In this document: one piece after another, positions 7,583-13,551 of the stretch
Layout of the letters: each line of letters opens with the position of its first letter
Position numbering within the stretch: the stretch's first letter is position 1
Virus record (IMG/VR): IMGVR_UViG_3300032284_001110
Location: 1-41,832 of that record
Reading direction: 5' to 3' (one strand)
DNA: 41,832 nt
Origin: a virus
Made by a program: the position numbers and the translations under genes
Notes under the pieces: model-generated
Seen by the model: only the letters and a program-made list of their open reading frames with translations
What the model was told of the DNA's origin: nothing
Databases searched by the model: none

Positions 7583-7612
7583 CCCATGACTACCGCAAAC
7601 AGGAGACAGCAA

Positions 7613-7897
7613 ATGACCGATTCCCTCGACAACATGCACCTCGCCGACCGCTACGCCACCCTGAAGGCCCGCGCCGACGAGATTGACGCGCTGCTGAAGA
7701 AGGCGCGGGAGGAGATCCTTGCGACCGGGCTCGACATCATTAAGGGCGACCTCGCCGTGATCAAGGTGTCGCTGTCCGAGTCTACGACGCTCGACACCAA
7801 GGAAGTCCGCAAAATCTTGTCGCAGGAGCAGATCGCTGCCTGCAGCAAGACCGGCCTGCGCACCACTGTCACCGTCAAGCCAAGATGTGGGGGGTGA
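7613..7897 (+). CDS. Conserved phage coiled-coil protein
   Basis: 94 residues. An N-terminal helix (YATLKARADEIDALLKKARE) is followed by a compact alpha/beta part with an EVRKILSQEQIAACSKT core. Relatives of this layout occur in phages of alphaproteobacteria; no function is known to me. AGGAGA lies 6 nt before the ATG at 7613, which decides the start against in-frame ATGs at 7571 and 7586 that fall in the promoter. It is the first gene behind the consensus promoter, so it should be highly expressed. Confidence 0.82.
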   Translation: MTDSLDNMHLADRYATLKARADEIDALLKKAREEILATGLDIIKGDLAVIKVSLSESTTLDTKEVRKILSQEQIAACSKTGLRTTVTVKPRCGG

Positions 7898-7898
7898 G

Positions 7899-8048
7899 AT
7901 GACACCGAACAAAGCTCTAGCGATTATCGCCCTCTTATGGGCGACATCGGCATCAATCGCTATCGCCATCCACGCCGACCCTATGTTGGTCGACGCTGCC
8001 GCTCTCGTCTCGATCGCGTTCGGCTCGATCCACTGGCCGGAGGATTGA
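7899..8048 (+). CDS. Small membrane protein
   Basis: 49 residues. Residues 5-24 (ALAIIALLWATSASIAIAI) form one membrane helix or signal anchor; a second mildly hydrophobic stretch follows at about 29-44. GGGGTGAG lies just upstream of the ATG, inside the end of the previous gene. Unknown function. Confidence 0.6.
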   Translation: MTPNKALAIIALLWATSASIAIAIHADPMLVDAAALVSIAFGSIHWPED

Positions 8049-8101
8049 TATGGGTGGTCTAACAACAATCGCGCGTGTTACATCATCAAGTGGAGATGGA
8101 A

Positions 8102-8335
8102 ATGACCGAAGACGAAGCCAAGACCAAGTGGTGCCCGATGGTGCGGTCGTCAGATTTGGAAAAAGATGTTGATAATTGTTATATTAAAGACCGCAATCCA
8201 ACATATTCTAGATGCATCGCCAGCGACTGCATGATGTGGCGGCTGTCTGCACGACACTACCTTGATGACGTGCCGCCTAAGTCGCCAATTCAGGGTTATT
8301 GCGGTCTTGCAGGAACTGCGGGAACTGCAAAATGA
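8102..8335 (+). CDS. Cysteine-rich small phage protein
   Basis: 77 residues with five cysteines (11, 26, 38, 43, 67). The KWCPM opening, CIASDCMMWR middle and GYCGLAG close match a familiar phage small-protein pattern, so metal binding is likely but unproven. The ATG at 8102 follows GGAGATGGAA. The stop overlaps the next start (ATGA). Confidence 0.75.
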   Translation: MTEDEAKTKWCPMVRSSDLEKDVDNCYIKDRNPTYSRCIASDCMMWRLSARHYLDDVPPKSPIQGYCGLAGTAGTAK

Positions 8336-8448
8336 AAACCGCCTTCTGGGTTTACATTTTCACGCTCGTGCTAAACCCGATCCTGCTGGGGCCGGTTGTG
8401 TTGCTGCTGGTATGGGGCGGCATAAAACTTTACAGGAGGTTTAGATGA
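8332..8448 (+). CDS. Tiny membrane protein
   Basis: 38 residues with one long hydrophobic helix (about 4-30, VYIFTLVLNPILLGPVVLLL) and a basic tail (KLYRRFR), giving an N-out/C-in topology prediction. It begins on ATGA and ends on GATGA, overlapping both neighbours. The AGGAGG for the next gene lies inside its own last codons. Unknown function. Confidence 0.65.
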   Translation: MKTAFWVYIFTLVLNPILLGPVVLLLVWGGIKLYRRFR

Positions 8449-8783
8449 CTAAATTTAAGCGTGTCTTCGTAAGCAATCCGAATTTTCGCTTTGGCACGCA
8501 GCACTTGCTGACACTGGCGGACCAGATCGTCTACCTGTGTGACAGCCCGGTCTTTGACGACATGATTGACGACCCGGACGCGATCGACAAGTTCGAGACG
8601 TCGGTGATGGACAAGCTGCGCGACTTCAATCCGCGCACAGATGTTCTAGCGTTTTACGGTGACGTCATACTTCTATGTATGGCGCTGTGGGAGATTGCGC
8701 AAATGGAACTCGACTGTCCCGTGTCGATCGCCAGGTGGAGTGCGAAGGCCGAGCGGTATCTTGTGAAGCAACTGGAGGTGTAA
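8445..8783 (+). CDS. Hypothetical protein
   Basis: 112 residues, mainly helical and acidic in the middle (FDDMIDDPDAIDKFE), with a hydrophobic helix (VLAFYGDVILLCMALWEIAQ). A near-perfect AGGAGG lies 6 nt before the ATG. No recognised domain. Confidence 0.8.
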   Translation: MTKFKRVFVSNPNFRFGTQHLLTLADQIVYLCDSPVFDDMIDDPDAIDKFETSVMDKLRDFNPRTDVLAFYGDVILLCMALWEIAQMELDCPVSIARWSAKAERYLVKQLEV

Positions 8784-8784
8784 A

Positions 8785-9012
8785 ATGGACGAAATCGAAA
8801 TCGCAGAACAGCCAGACCTGATCCTCTGCACCATGGCGAACCATGGCCAAACGATCAATGCACTCACGGAGGAAGGCAAGATCGAGCCCGTGAACTTCTG
8901 CGTCAATGGCGTCTGGCATACGGCGAACTCACTCTGGGCGGCGACGCACTGGCTGCTGCTCGAGGGCCACTACGAGAAGAAGAGCCACATTGTGTGGCAA
9001 TTGGAGAACTGA
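8785..9012 (+). CDS. Hypothetical protein
   Basis: 75 residues. It ends in a Trp-rich segment (VWHTANSLWAATHWLLLEGH). No recognised family. GGAGG lies 8 nt upstream, and the gap to the previous stop is 1 nt. Confidence 0.75.
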   Translation: MDEIEIAEQPDLILCTMANHGQTINALTEEGKIEPVNFCVNGVWHTANSLWAATHWLLLEGHYEKKSHIVWQLEN

Positions 9013-9014
9013 AC

Positions 9015-9365
9015 ATGGATCATCGTGATTACATCGAAAAAGCCAAGGGCATGCTCGTCGAGCGCGGCGCGGCGTACGGCGGCGTTGAAGAGTCGTTCAC
9101 CCGAGCTGCAGCTATCTCGACGCTGAAGCTCAATATGCAGATCACGCCCTACATCATCGCGACGATCATGGAGTCGGTGAAGGATGCGCGCCTGGCGGTG
9201 AATACAACGCATGTCGACAGCCACATAGACGGAATCAACTATCGCGCCTTCCGCGCCGAGTTCGCGCCCAAGGACGCGCCGGCGCAGTCTGTCGATCAGA
9301 TCTACGAAGGCGTGAAGGAGATGGCTGCCAAGCTGGCTCCTGCTATGCTGGCGAAAACAGAGTGA
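9015..9365 (+). CDS. DUF6378-like / MazG-like phage protein
   Basis: 116 residues. The layout (DYIEKAKGMLVERGAAYGG...F.RAA, then IIATIMESVKDARL, then a D...DGINY close) matches a family of small phage proteins related in shape to MazG-type all-alpha NTP pyrophosphatases (DUF6378). The E-x-x-x-D style metal ligands are only partly evident, so activity is inferred. I took the ATG at 9015, immediately after the upstream stop, and not 8994. Confidence 0.7.
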   Translation: MDHRDYIEKAKGMLVERGAAYGGVEESFTRAAAISTLKLNMQITPYIIATIMESVKDARLAVNTTHVDSHIDGINYRAFRAEFAPKDAPAQSVDQIYEGVKEMAAKLAPAMLAKTE

Positions 9366-9374
9366 GATACGCCG

Positions 9375-9965
9375 ATGACGTATTGGCGATATGAAGAAAC
9401 CTATTATGCGAGACTCCCTCACGAAAGTCGTATTGTTTGTGCGGGCTCCGCAAGCGAGGTCTTTATATTAAAAGGATATATAAAATGCACTCCGTGGATA
9501 TCAGACGGTGTTGGCGCTTCCCCACTTGAACTTGTCATGCGTGAACTGTTAGCCGTTAGAAGAAAAGAAACAGGAAATACAACTGAAGCATCCATTGATG
9601 AACGCATGGAAGATATTGAGGGAATAGAGTGGTTAGAAGACAGAGTTGTCTTTTATGTACATGATTGGATAAACTATGGAGGCAGAAAAAGGGGACCACC
9701 TATACCGTCCGGGTATTTTATTACATATCCGCACACAACAGTTGGTGAATGTATGGCATGCGGAGCGCCATGCGACGTTTATGTCGGTTGTTGCAGCAGA
9801 TGCAAGCCAATACTCATCGAAATAATGAAGGAGGTAAAACAAAATGTAGAAATAATTGAGGATATCAAAGCGTCTGAAAAAATAATATCAGAATTTAAGG
9901 GGAAGTTAAATGAAAGATACAGGCCAGCTAAGAGCAAAACTACTCGCGCTCTGGTCAAAGTATGA
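9375..9965 (+). CDS. AT-rich cysteine-cluster protein, unknown
   Basis: 196 residues. Residues 126-143 hold six cysteines in a C-x2-C-x3-C-x5-CC-x2-C arrangement, which looks like a zinc-binding knuckle. The rest is unrecognised, with a basic C-terminal end. Codon use and base composition are clearly more AT-rich than adjacent genes, a sign of separate origin (morphogen-type insertion). The 3' end overlaps the next gene by 56 nt. Confidence 0.75.
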   Translation: MTYWRYEETYYARLPHESRIVCAGSASEVFILKGYIKCTPWISDGVGASPLELVMRELLAVRRKETGNTTEASIDERMEDIEGIEWLEDRVVFYVHDWINYGGRKRGPPIPSGYFITYPHTTVGECMACGAPCDVYVGCCSRCKPILIEIMKEVKQNVEIIEDIKASEKIISEFKGKLNERYRPAKSKTTRALVKV

Positions 9966-10137
9966 CAAGGGCGACATCGACGCGGCGGAGGCAAAGACGC
10001 ACATCGCGTTTGCCAGGGCCACGCTCGACACACTAAAGGTTGAGATCGCGGCAGCCCATCTAAGCGCAGGCGTTATCCCGGCCGTCGCGATGTCGTCGCC
10101 TGTTGGGCTACAGGCCAAGGGGAAGCGTATCCAGTGA
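9910..10137 (+). CDS. Conserved small helical phage protein
   Basis: 75 residues, an all-helical pattern (LRAKLLALWSKYDKGDIDAAEAK...ATLDTLKVEIAAAHL). Similar small proteins occur in many phages; the function is unknown. AAGGGGAAG lies upstream of the ATG, inside the 3' end of the AT-rich gene. GC-rich composition returns abruptly at this point. Its stop overlaps a GTG start (GTGA). Confidence 0.75.
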   Translation: MKDTGQLRAKLLALWSKYDKGDIDAAEAKTHIAFARATLDTLKVEIAAAHLSAGVIPAVAMSSPVGLQAKGKRIQ

Positions 10138-10253
10138 CGCTCTTCCGACATAAACAAGAAACCCGCGCGCAACGCATCAGGCGCGCGGGACAGCGCCAGT
10201 ACCTGACATTCATGTACTGGCATGGGGGACTCGCAGCGGCGATAGGAATGTAA
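10134..10253 (+). CDS. Tiny basic protein, containing two hairpins
   Basis: 39 codons from a GTG overlapping the preceding stop (GTGA). The product is Arg/Gln-rich with a short hydrophobic end. The coding status is doubtful because two perfect inverted repeats lie inside (see the repeat entries); the stretch could be a structured RNA element in the operon instead. Confidence 0.45.
   Translation: MTLFRHKQETRAQRIRRAGQRQYLTFMYWHGGLAAAIGM
10162..10189 (+). repeat. Perfect 9-bp GC hairpin
   Basis: CCCGCGCGC (10162-10170) pairs with GCGCGCGGG (10181-10189) over a 10-nt loop. No U-run follows, so it is not a standard terminator; it may protect mRNA or slow translation. Confidence 0.6.
10196..10220 (+). 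repeat. Perfect 7-bp hairpin
   Basis: CCAGTAC (10196-10202) pairs with GTACTGG (10214-10220) over an 11-nt loop. It starts 6 nt after the preceding GC hairpin, giving a tandem pair just before the AT-rich 10255 gene. Confidence 0.55.
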
Positions 10254-10254
10254 A

Positions 10255-10695
10255 ATGAAAATGAAGCACTACAAACCAAGCGGGAACGTAGATCTTACAA
10301 ATTGGGAGTTAGGACCGGACCCCCGTTTTTATAAACATTTTGAGAAGATTGTTAGTAAAATAGAGAAATCAATTAAGAAAATTGAAAAAGATTTGGAGGC
10401 AGCGCAAGCGTGGAACTTCCAAGATAAACTCATGGTAGACATATCGGAGGCCGTCGATTACGCCATCAAGGCTGACATTGATTTTGATATAATTTTCGGA
10501 GAAGACAACGAATTGTTTGTGATAGTTAACCTTCCTATAGGCAAAGATTATGTCGAATTTAGAGGGTCAATATCGGACTGGTTAAAAAATGTAATTTCAA
10601 CGTATGACGACGAGGATGGAATACAGTTAATGCAAGAATACGCAAACGCGCTTAGAAAGTTGGCCAACAAAATAGACAAAATAGCCAAGCAATAA
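10255..10695 (+). CDS. AT-rich hypothetical protein, possible paralogue of the 4576 gene
   Basis: 146 residues. Lys-rich helical N-terminus (KIVSKIEKSIKKIEKDLEAA), a beta part ending NLPIGKDY, then a DWLKN helix and a long C-terminal helix (ALRKLANKIDKIAKQ). The second half parallels the 4576 product. Composition is strongly AT-rich. No known domain. ATAGGA lies 8 nt upstream; a second ATG two codons on is possible. Confidence 0.75.
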   Translation: MKMKHYKPSGNVDLTNWELGPDPRFYKHFEKIVSKIEKSIKKIEKDLEAAQAWNFQDKLMVDISEAVDYAIKADIDFDIIFGEDNELFVIVNLPIGKDYVEFRGSISDWLKNVISTYDDEDGIQLMQEYANALRKLANKIDKIAKQ

Positions 10696-10714
10696 CATCG
10701 AAAGAGGAACGACC

Positions 10715-11104
10715 ATGTACCTTGATGATCTGCACGCTCACTACAAAGACGTCCGGCAGCGCATCGTCAACGCTGTCCCAGCGCCGCCAAAGGCGACCCC
10801 ACAGATCATCCACCGACCTGTGCCGGGCCGTGAAGAGCCAGTGCTGATGACGCCGCGGCACATGATGATCAAGAAACTCAAAGCCATCCTGGCGCAATAT
10901 GATGTGACGTGGGAGGATGCGTTCTCCCACAGCAAGAGGGCGCGCTACATCTTGCCCAAGTGTCACGTCTGGCACGAGATGGTGAAACTGGGCTGGTCTT
11001 ATAATCAGATCGCCAAGTTCTGCCGGCCCATAGACCCATACAATCATTCAACAATCTTGCATGGCGTGAAGCAGTATCGTATACTGACGGGAGACGTGGA
11101 ATGA
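10715..11104 (+). CDS. DnaA domain IV-like DNA-binding protein
   Basis: 129 residues. The C-terminal 60 residues resemble DnaA domain IV: a helix with SKRARYILPKCHVWHEMV, then GWSYNQIAKFCRPIDPYNHSTILHG, matching the S-x-x-x-IG-x-x-(F)G-R-DH(S/T)T-V-xH signature of the DnaA-box-binding helix-turn-helix. There is no AAA+ domain, so it could bind DnaA-box-like DNA without opening it, for origin marking or host DnaA interference (inferred). AGAGG lies 8 nt before the ATG. Confidence 0.75.
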   Translation: MYLDDLHAHYKDVRQRIVNAVPAPPKATPQIIHRPVPGREEPVLMTPRHMMIKKLKAILAQYDVTWEDAFSHSKRARYILPKCHVWHEMVKLGWSYNQIAKFCRPIDPYNHSTILHGVKQYRILTGDVE

Positions 11105-11310
11105 GCAAATGGCGTCCAATCGAAACAGCGCCTATTTTAGAAGAAATTTTGCTTTTTAGTCCAAGGTATGGAGTTTTCGTTTCACAGACACACATTCGAC
11201 CTTTTTGGTTAGCATGTCGCGACAAAGATTTTGAAATTACATCGGAGTGGGTAAAACCAACCCACTGGATGCCGATTCCTACCCCGCCTGATTTGCCACC
11301 TGTTGCATAG
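11101..11310 (+). CDS. DUF551 protein
   Basis: 69 residues: WRPIETAPILEEILLF opening and PTHWMPIPTPP closing are the DUF551 hallmarks; nearly the whole protein is the domain. It is a second copy of the domain found in the 5391 product, but AT-richer. Starts on an ATGA overlap. Function unknown. Confidence 0.8.
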   Translation: MSKWRPIETAPILEEILLFSPRYGVFVSQTHIRPFWLACRDKDFEITSEWVKPTHWMPIPTPPDLPPVA

Positions 11311-11321
11311 TCAGGCATAAT
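11293..11321 (+). promoter_or_regulatory. Promoter for the transglycosylase gene
   Basis: TTGCCA (11293-11298), a 17-nt spacer and CATAAT (11316-11321), each differing from consensus by one base. The only gene downstream before the convergent operon is the transglycosylase (11384). ACAGGAGAT lies before its start. Confidence 0.65.
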
Positions 11322-11383
11322 CCTCACCCCTCTATGGAGAATGACCACGCGGACCCGCAAGCCGATCCACACAGGAGATCAGA

Positions 11384-11977
11384 ATGAAACGCGCCATCAT
11401 CGCCTCGATTATTTCCGCCATCATCGCCTCGTCGCTCTCATCCGTCGCATTCGACGATGAGGGGAACGCTAGTTATTGGAACCGCGAGCGGAAGAACGCC
11501 CCCATCATGCAGACGTCTCCACAGCCCTATGGGACTCTCAATGCCAGCAGGGCGGCTGTGGCGCAGCAGATCGCAGATGGAGCTCGATCCAAGCTGGGTG
11601 ACCAGTGGGTCGCCAGCGCACTCAGGATCGGCAAGATTGAGTCTGGGTACACATGCAACATTAAAGGTCCAAAGACACGCCACGGGCGCGCTGTAGGGCC
11701 GATGCAAGTGCTTGTGCCGAGCGCCGAAAGCCTGGGAATCAGCGCGTGGGAACTAAACTCGTCCTGCTCCGCACAGATCGAGGCTGGCTTGCGCCACATG
11801 GAGCGATGTGTGAAGCTTGGGGCTAAGACTGAAGCTCAGATGTCAAGCTGTCATGTTTCTGGGAGCCCATTTAAGCGAAATCTAGTGCGCAAGGCAGAGC
11901 GTTACCGCCAGCAATACATCCGCATGGCCGCGAATGCGAAGATCCCGAACTGGATCGGCACACTGCATTATTGGTGA
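11384..11977 (+). CDS. Secreted lytic transglycosylase (SLT-like)
   Basis: 197 residues. An N-terminal signal peptide (MKRAIIASIISAIIASS) leads to a goose-type lysozyme / SLT fold: catalytic glutamate in KIESGY (E86), GPMQV (105-109) and a later IEAGLRHM helix. Cleavage of peptidoglycan glycan strands in the periplasm is expected. Four cysteines in the mature part could form disulfides. It has its own promoter in the early region and is separate from the GH108 endolysin in the lysis cassette, so a role in early envelope modification or superinfection control is possible (inferred). AGGAGAT lies 7 nt upstream. Confidence 0.85.
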   Translation: MKRAIIASIISAIIASSLSSVAFDDEGNASYWNRERKNAPIMQTSPQPYGTLNASRAAVAQQIADGARSKLGDQWVASALRIGKIESGYTCNIKGPKTRHGRAVGPMQVLVPSAESLGISAWELNSSCSAQIEAGLRHMERCVKLGAKTEAQMSSCHVSGSPFKRNLVRKAERYRQQYIRMAANAKIPNWIGTLHYW

Positions 11978-12145
11978 TCAGAACGGAACTTCCCACAAAT
12001 CGCCAGCGTTGATCGCTCTGTCAACGCGGTCTAGTTCAAGCCGCAACGCAAACGCTCTATCGTCATCGCCCGACCATTCGGCGTCCGCCAGTTGCGTTTG
12101 CAGCGCACGAAGGTAGTCGTTGATCGGGATTGGTTCTGCGGGCAT
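11978..12145 (-). CDS. Small acidic protein
   Basis: 55 residues read on the minus strand: an acidic helical protein (LRALQTQLADAEWSGDDDRA...LELDRVDRAINAGD). GGAGA lies just before the ATG. Last gene of the five-gene small operon, ending immediately beside the transglycosylase stop with no space for a terminator. Unknown function. Confidence 0.6.
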   Translation of the reverse strand: MPAEPIPINDYLRALQTQLADAEWSGDDDRAFALRLELDRVDRAINAGDLWEVPF

Positions 12146-12167
12146 CTAGGTCTCCGTTTTTTGATAC

Positions 12168-12311
12168 CTACGAGAACAAATATTTCAGTACCGCAGCGAT
12201 GAAAGCGATCGTCGCGATGAACTTTGCCGCGCCCATAACCATCCGTATCCTCGCACGGACGATCGCAGCCTCAACCCAAAGCTCACCATACGTCTTCCCG
12301 AACTGGCCCAC
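12168..12311 (-). CDS. Small membrane protein, GTG start
   Basis: 47 residues. A strong AAGGAGGGCAGC precedes a GTG at 12311, which decides the start. The N-terminal half is basic and amphipathic (VEAAIVRARIRM); residues 26-45 form one membrane helix (GAAKFIATIAFIAAVLKYLF). No family recognised. Confidence 0.62.
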   Translation of the reverse strand: MGQFGKTYGELWVEAAIVRARIRMVMGAAKFIATIAFIAAVLKYLFS

Positions 12312-12321
12312 GCTGCCCTCC

Positions 12322-12477
12322 TTAGATGATTCCGGCGCGCTGCCACCATAGGCGGCGCTCCATGCGTTTTAGGGAATACTCGTGCATTATCATGTCATTC
12401 CGATCCAAAAGTTTTTGGATCACGCGAAGGCGACGACGTTCGCGGCTATTAAGCCCCACACCTTCCCATTTCTTCAT
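12322..12477 (-). CDS. Small basic protein
   Basis: 51 residues, highly basic (RERRRLRVIQKLLDRND, LKRMERRLWW), plausibly nucleic-acid or membrane associated. The ATG at 12477 overlaps the stop of the 34-residue gene as TAATG, and GGAGCAGG lies 7 nt upstream inside that gene. An in-frame TTG further up, also with AAGGAG, would give an 82-residue form. Confidence 0.55.
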   Translation of the reverse strand: MKKWEGVGLNSRERRRLRVIQKLLDRNDMIMHEYSLKRMERRLWWQRAGII

Positions 12478-12581
12478 TAGTAACCTGCTCCGCTCTTGGA
12501 AAAGATCAACGCGAAAAAGATCAGCCGCGCCGCAAGAAAACCAACTGAGTGTGCGAGGTTCGGACAAAACGGCTCCTTCAC
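12477..12581 (-). CDS. 34-residue membrane protein
   Basis: MKEPFCPN start followed by one hydrophobic helix (VGFLAARLIFFALIF) and a short polar tail. The GTG start overlaps the preceding stop (GTGA) and its stop overlaps the next start (TAATG). Coupling on both sides is the main evidence that this very short frame is real. Unknown function. Confidence 0.45.
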   Translation of the reverse strand: MKEPFCPNLAHSVGFLAARLIFFALIFSKSGAGY

Positions 12582-12772
12582 AATTCGGTTTCGATTTGTT
12601 TCGCCTTGGCGCGTGCAAGCCTTCTGGCCGCACGGTTCTGGTAGCGGCGGCGCGTGGCGCGAAGGTGATCGACCTGTTTTAACCAAACGCCAATCTGCTC
12701 ATCGACCAGTAGAAGAAAATTGGCTTCGTCAGGTGTCAGCGCATTGCGCCAGTCAGGTGCTTTTGTCATCAT
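12578..12772 (-). CDS. Small protein, first gene of the leaderless operon
   Basis: 64 residues: acidic N-terminal helix (TPDEANFLLLVDEQIG), then a very basic C-terminal helix (RRRYQNRAARRLARAKAK). A nucleic-acid-binding role would fit but is not shown. The ATG at 12772 lies 6 nt after the -10 box, so the message is probably leaderless. ATGATG gives two adjacent starts. Confidence 0.65.
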   Translation of the reverse strand: MMTKAPDWRNALTPDEANFLLLVDEQIGVWLKQVDHLRATRRRYQNRAARRLARAKAKQIETEL

Positions 12773-12778
12773 TGTGTG

Positions 12779-12807
12779 ATGATAGCAGTTGACAGGTAGG
12801 GCGTCAA
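12779..12807 (-). promoter_or_regulatory. Minus-strand promoter of the small-gene operon
   Basis: TTGACG (12807-12802), a 17-nt spacer and TATCAT (12784-12779). The first ATG is 6 nt downstream. Its -35 forms one arm of TTGAC-N9-GTCAA; the other arm is the -35 of the divergent plus-strand promoter. Confidence 0.7.
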
Positions 12808-12818
12808 TGTGCCATTTT
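12789..12818 (+). promoter_or_regulatory. Divergent plus-strand promoter for the gcrA-like unit
   Basis: TTGACA (12789-12794) with a weak -10 (CATTTT, 12813-12818). Transcription would begin near 12825, at the foot of the structured leader. It overlaps the minus-strand promoter face to face. Confidence 0.45.
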
Positions 12819-12827
12819 GTGATTGTG

Positions 12828-12958
12828 AGCGCCCCAGCCACTAAGCTAGGTGTGGGTATCTGTGAACCACACTTTTGAAGTACCAGACAAGGGCTGGGAA
12901 GAGATAGTTGGCTGATAGCAAAGGTGTCCCGGTTCGATCCCGAGCGTGCCGGGGCGCT
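12828..12958 (+). ncRNA. Structured leader with a tRNA T-loop-like segment
   Basis: The ends AGCGCCCC (12828-12835) and GGGGCGCT (12951-12958) pair perfectly over 8 bp, enclosing 115 nt. Inside are an 8-bp stem with one G-U (12848-12855 with 12867-12874, followed by TTTTG) and GGTTCGATCC (12931-12940), the classic tRNA T-loop, with a 4 of 5 bp stem. CCCAGCC (12833-12839) can instead pair with GGCTGGG (12892-12898), which competes with the outer stem. No cloverleaf fits. It is placed 47 nt before the gcrA-like start, so it may be a regulatory leader, a separate small RNA or a tRNA remnant. Confidence 0.45.
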
Positions 12959-13005
12959 TACACTGAGTTCAACAAGGAACGCCCCTCTCAAATAGGAAAC
13001 TGAAA

Positions 13006-13551
13006 ATGACAATAGCTAGACACCCACCGCACATCATTGACCGAGTTCTACTCCTGCACCGTGAAAGGCTGTCATCATCAGTCATCGGCGCAGACGTCGG
13101 CCTGTCCCGCAACGCCATCATCGGGATCATTCACCGACAAAGGAAAAATGCCGGCATCGCATGGGAGGGGCCACCTGTCATGACCAAGAACGTGCCGCGC
13201 GGGCCTAAAGCGCCGACTGTCGAGCGGCTGCTCGCAAAGAAGCTGCCGCCCAAAAGCACAAGGGGTCGCATTACGGGACTAAACATCGCCTCAGACCGCT
13301 TTGACACGCGCCCCGAGCCGATTGACATTCCGTCGCTGCATGAGTGGAAGCAGCCAGACTACACGCCGGCAGGGCCAGAATCAGCGAAACCCGCCAACAT
13401 CATCGACGTCAAGGAATGTCGAGCCCCAGTCCAAAAACGGGCAGGTGTCCAATTGTTTTGCAACGCAACACGCAAGACTGGCTCATCCTACTGCCCGCAC
13501 CACCACCGCATGTTCAACTTCGAACCTCGTTCATGGAGCAAAGCGTCATGA
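13006..13551 (+). CDS. GcrA-family transcription regulator
   Basis: 181 residues. The N-terminal helix-turn-helix (residues about 10-46) contains SSSVIGADVGLSRNAIIGII-HR, matching the GcrA S-x-x-x-IA-x-LG-x-(S/T)RNAVIGK-x-HR signature. The C-terminus has CRAPV, an FC, and YCPHHHRM (C138, C152, C163, H165-167), the usual zinc-like end of GcrA. The middle (55-130) is Pro-rich and unconserved. In Caulobacter, GcrA binds sigma70 and stimulates promoters with methylated GANTC; a phage copy could steer host RNA polymerase (inferred). AGGA lies 9 nt upstream; the stop overlaps the next start. Confidence 0.85.
   Translation: MTIARHPPHIIDRVLLLHRERLSSSVIGADVGLSRNAIIGIIHRQRKNAGIAWEGPPVMTKNVPRGPKAPTVERLLAKKLPPKSTRGRITGLNIASDRFDTRPEPIDIPSLHEWKQPDYTPAGPESAKPANIIDVKECRAPVQKRAGVQLFCNATRKTGSSYCPHHHRMFNFEPRSWSKAS

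Noticed and set aside
8050-8172. 40-codon frame starting right after the 49-residue membrane gene
   Set aside because: It runs out of frame through the well-supported cysteine-rich gene and has no independent support.
12829-12957. A complete tRNA gene
   Set aside because: The T-loop is convincing, but no acceptor, D and anticodon stems can be combined at normal spacing; the outer stem is separated from the T-arm by extra bases and the total length is 129 nt.
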